Source of the DNA: an uncultured Blautia sp. | GTDB taxonomy: Bacteria > Bacillota > Clostridia > Lachnospirales > Lachnospiraceae | DNA length: 22,655 nt | Direction: 5' to 3' | Assembly (NCBI GenBank): GCA_902476765.1 | Contig: CABSEJ010000032.1 | Span: forward strand, 1 to 22,655 | In this document: piece after piece, positions 21,009 to 22,655 of the stretch | Numbering within the stretch: the stretch's first letter is position 1 | How the letters are laid out: the number at the start of each line of letters is the position of its first letter | Made by a program: the position numbers and the translations under genes | The notes under the pieces: model-generated | What the model saw: only the letters and a program-made list of their open reading frames with translations | Told to the model about the DNA's origin: nothing | Databases searched by the model: none

Positions 21009-21959
21009 TCATTCCCCATCCCAAAGCTGTGCATAAGGAATTTTTTCTGTTTTATCCTTATACTCAATCTCCAGCACGTCATCCTGTCCCAATTCCACTT
21101 GGGTTCCGTCGGTCCGCTGAAGGGTATGCTCATCTACAAACCGCAGGATGTAGGAATCTCCGTTCTCTATGGTCTCTCCTTCTCCGTCATAATATTGACG
21201 GATTCGAATACTGTTTTCCCCGGTTTCTTCCACTTTCAGAGAAACACCCAAAAGAGTGGGATAAAAGCCAAGACTCACATTACCGTATTGGTCCTTATCA
21301 AAAGTCATTTCTACATCTTCTGATTGGGCCACAGGATTTTCCATGGCTTTCTTGGCCAGTTCCTTTAGAGAAATTTGTTCTGTTTTATCTTCATACCGGA
21401 TGGTCAGCACATCTTTATCTTCAAAGGTTTCTCCTTCTCCGTTTGTCTGCATAACCGTAGATTCGTCAAGAAAGGTGTAACCCCAATATGCTGATGGATT
21501 GATGACCTTCTGAAAAGGTGCAATTCTCTGCTCTGTGACAACAAGGGTATTATCTTCTTCCTGCTCCACATAAAGCTTATGGTTTTTATTTTTGGGTGCA
21601 AATTTAATGGTTGCAATTCCACCCTGGGCTTCAATGGTAGTCTTAACGTCTTCCGAAGCTGCAGTCCAGGTATGTCCAAAATACCACAGGCTTCCTCCAA
21701 AAAGGAGAACACAGACCAAAACCGCCAGACCTGCTGCCCTCCACATTCTCCTTTTGATACGCTTAAATGGGGCAATGGCTCTTTTAGTATCTTCTACTTT
21801 TTTGGGAGTCTCTACCTCTTTCTTCATTTCATCTAAATATTCCCTGCATTCCCCGCAGTCCTGTAAATGCTCTTCAATCAGCTGATTACTTTCCTCGCTG
21901 GTTAAGCCGTCAATATAGCTTGGGAACAAATCCCGGATTATTTCACACTTCATCTTCAT
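21009..21959 (-). CDS. Membrane anti-sigma factor with zf-HC2 domain
   Basis: Single-pass regulator of the adjacent ECF sigma factor, 316 aa. The cytoplasmic anti-sigma domain has the zinc-binding pattern C5...H31-x3-C35-x2-C38. A basic stretch and one transmembrane helix (about 75-95) follow, then an extracytoplasmic region of about 220 residues. That region consists of two related modules of roughly 95 residues, ending FLDESTVMQT...YEDKTEQISLKEL (164-201) and FVDEHTLQRT...YKDKTEKIPYAQL (274-312). An upstream ATG at 21968 overlaps the sigma stop as ATGA, but AAAGG then directly touches it. ATG 21959 gives nine-base spacing and is preferred. The signal is unknown. Confidence 0.87.
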   Translation of the reverse strand: MKMKCEIIRDLFPSYIDGLTSEESNQLIEEHLQDCGECREYLDEMKKEVETPKKVEDTKRAIAPFKRIKRRMWRAAGLAVLVCVLLFGGSLWYFGHTWTAASEDVKTTIEAQGGIATIKFAPKNKNHKLYVEQEEDNTLVVTEQRIAPFQKVINPSAYWGYTFLDESTVMQTNGEGETFEDKDVLTIRYEDKTEQISLKELAKKAMENPVAQSEDVEMTFDKDQYGNVSLGFYPTLLGVSLKVEETGENSIRIRQYYDGEGETIENGDSYILRFVDEHTLQRTDGTQVELGQDDVLEIEYKDKTEKIPYAQLWDGE

Positions 21960-21964
21960 ACTTC

Positions 21965-22438
21965 TCATCCTTTCATCAGTTTTTGCTTTGCACGGTAAAA
22001 GGTTACCCTGGCCCAGTTTTCATTTTTTCCAAAAATATCCCCTATTTCCCGAAAGGAAAAAGCGCCTGTAAGACGAAGCAGCACAACTTCCTTTGCCGTT
22101 TCATCCAGCAAATGAACTTTACGAAACAGCTCCATTTTTTCCTCCCGGATACAGATTTCCTCCTCAGGGCCTGCTTTGGAGGAAACAAGGTTTTCTTCCA
22201 GTTCATTGGTTCCCTTACGCCGTCTCCTGTCTGTCTCCCTGTACCACAAATGCTTTGCAATCTGGCACAGCCAGGTAGAAACTTTGCAGCTGCCGTCATA
22301 CTTTCCACAACACCTTACCGCCTGGTAAAAGGTCTCCTGGGTAAGTTCCTGAGCAGTATCTTCGTCCCCGCACAGGCTCATTAAATACTTCCATACATAT
22401 TGGGCATATTCCCTATATATAAGGTCCATATCCATCAT
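21965..22438 (-). CDS. ECF-type RNA polymerase sigma factor
   Basis: Alternative sigma-70-family factor, 157 aa. Region 2 (about 5-75) contains YREYAQYVWKYLMSL, ELTQETFYQAVR and KVSTWLCQIAKHLWYRE. Region 4 (about 108-155) contains LDETAKEVVLLRLTGAFSFREIGDIFGKNENWARVTFYRAKQKL. There is no region 3 or 1.1. ATG 22438 follows GGGAGGTGAGGA. Its stop is within nine bases of the anti-sigma start and overlaps an alternative one, so the two proteins are made in a coupled manner. Target genes other than possibly its own operon are not visible. Confidence 0.93.
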   Translation of the reverse strand: MMDMDLIYREYAQYVWKYLMSLCGDEDTAQELTQETFYQAVRCCGKYDGSCKVSTWLCQIAKHLWYRETDRRRRKGTNELEENLVSSKAGPEEEICIREEKMELFRKVHLLDETAKEVVLLRLTGAFSFREIGDIFGKNENWARVTFYRAKQKLMKG

Positions 22439-22467
22439 TCTTGTTCCTCACCTCCCTCTCCATCTTC

Positions 22468-22488
22468 AACAGGGGCCGGCCTCCTGTT
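22468..22488 (-). other. Near-palindrome before the sigma factor ribosome binding site
   Basis: A 21-bp near-palindrome: AACAGG (22468-22473) and CCTGTT (22483-22488) flank a GGCCGGCC core. It ends about ten bases before the GGGAGGTG Shine-Dalgarno. It may be a leader hairpin or a DNA site; nothing decides between them. Confidence 0.35.
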
Positions 22489-22505
22489 TCTTGATGTCAT
22501 CTATA

Positions 22506-22532
22506 TATCCGGAAAATACTTCTTTCGTTACA
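22506..22532 (-). promoter_or_regulatory. Possible ECF-type autoregulatory promoter
   Basis: Minus strand TGTAAC (22532-22527) and CGGATA (22511-22506) are 15 bp apart, about 70 bp before the sigma start. An AAC-containing -35 with a CG-containing -10 suits many ECF sigma factors, which usually drive their own operon. Inferred from resemblance only. Confidence 0.4.
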
Positions 22533-22599
22533 GATTTTCTCAAAATTTTTCAAAAAATATTTTATCAGAACCGATTTATATCTGCTACATAATTTTTTA

Positions 22600-22624
22600 C
22601 AGAACAAAAGTGTGCTTCGCACAC
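22600..22624 (-). terminator. Terminator of the next upstream minus-strand gene
   Basis: On the minus strand GTGTGC (22624-22619), a GAA loop and GCACAC (22615-22610) are followed by TTTTGTTCTG. It is a compact intrinsic terminator for a gene lying beyond the right edge. No coding sequence was identified in 22625-22655. Confidence 0.7.
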
Positions 22625-22655
22625 CCTCGCAATTCCATTTTCTTCCAAGAAGCAC

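Noticed and set aside
1..22655. Defence system, CRISPR array, prophage, insertion sequence or secondary-metabolite cluster
   Set aside because: No repeat arrays, transposase or integrase motifs, and every long gene belongs to a recognisable metabolic, transport or regulatory family.

Overview
The window looks like a chromosomal segment of a Gram-positive gut anaerobe, most likely a Lachnospiraceae/Clostridia member. This is an inference from strong AGGAGG-type ribosome binding sites, frequent TTG and GTG starts, moderate GC and the families present (PF06541-type permease, PadR with a DUF1048-like partner, ECF sigma with a zf-HC2 anti-sigma, fused trehalose PTS). No rRNA, tRNA, CRISPR array, transposase, integrase or phage gene was seen.

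Layout. (1) 1-1507, minus: 5' part of a Ca2+-type P-type ATPase that runs off the left edge. (2) 1774-5147, plus: a probable operon of an RlmI-like methyltransferase, a type I asparaginase (ansA), a small DUF1294 membrane protein and chorismate synthase (aroC), followed by a 64-nt near-perfect inverted repeat. (3) 5315-8291, plus: an OmpR-type response regulator overlapping a multi-pass histidine kinase. (4) 8295-8380: a two-part hairpin terminator between convergent units. (5) 8400-12796, minus: PadR regulator, a DUF1048-like membrane protein, an internally duplicated PF06541 permease, a NUDIX hydrolase, an alpha/beta hydrolase and a nicotinamidase-like hydrolase, with an internal promoter before the permease. 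(6) 12976-14622, minus: Na/Pi cotransporter with a PhoU-like tail, with its own promoter and terminator. (7) 14837-20849: a trehalose locus. treP (EIIB-EIIC-EIIA fusion) and treA lie on the minus strand, a MATE exporter and the repressor treR on the plus strand. Three near-identical 16-bp palindromes sit at the treP promoter (two) and the treR promoter (one). (8) 21009-22438, minus: ECF sigma factor and membrane anti-sigma factor, translationally coupled, preceded by a possible ECF-type promoter and by the terminator of the next gene upstream.

How it works together. Trehalose would enter as trehalose-6-phosphate through TreP and be cleaved by TreA to glucose and glucose-6-phosphate. TreR would repress treP-treA and itself through the shared palindrome. 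The two-component pair and the sigma/anti-sigma pair are two independent envelope-sensing modules with no obvious target beside them.

Several starts were moved from the longest open frame to a codon with a good ribosome binding site: methyltransferase 1774, DUF1294 protein 3721, aroC 4047, DUF1048-like protein 12341, treA 16486, treP 18491, anti-sigma 21959. Seven genes start with TTG or GTG. Most content is recognisable housekeeping or accessory metabolism, and I did not find convincing evidence of a wholly new system. The most unusual items are the TreR palindrome set with an inserted MATE gene and its leader hairpin, the inverted repeat after aroC, the duplicated permease, and the anti-sigma factor with two tandem extracellular modules.
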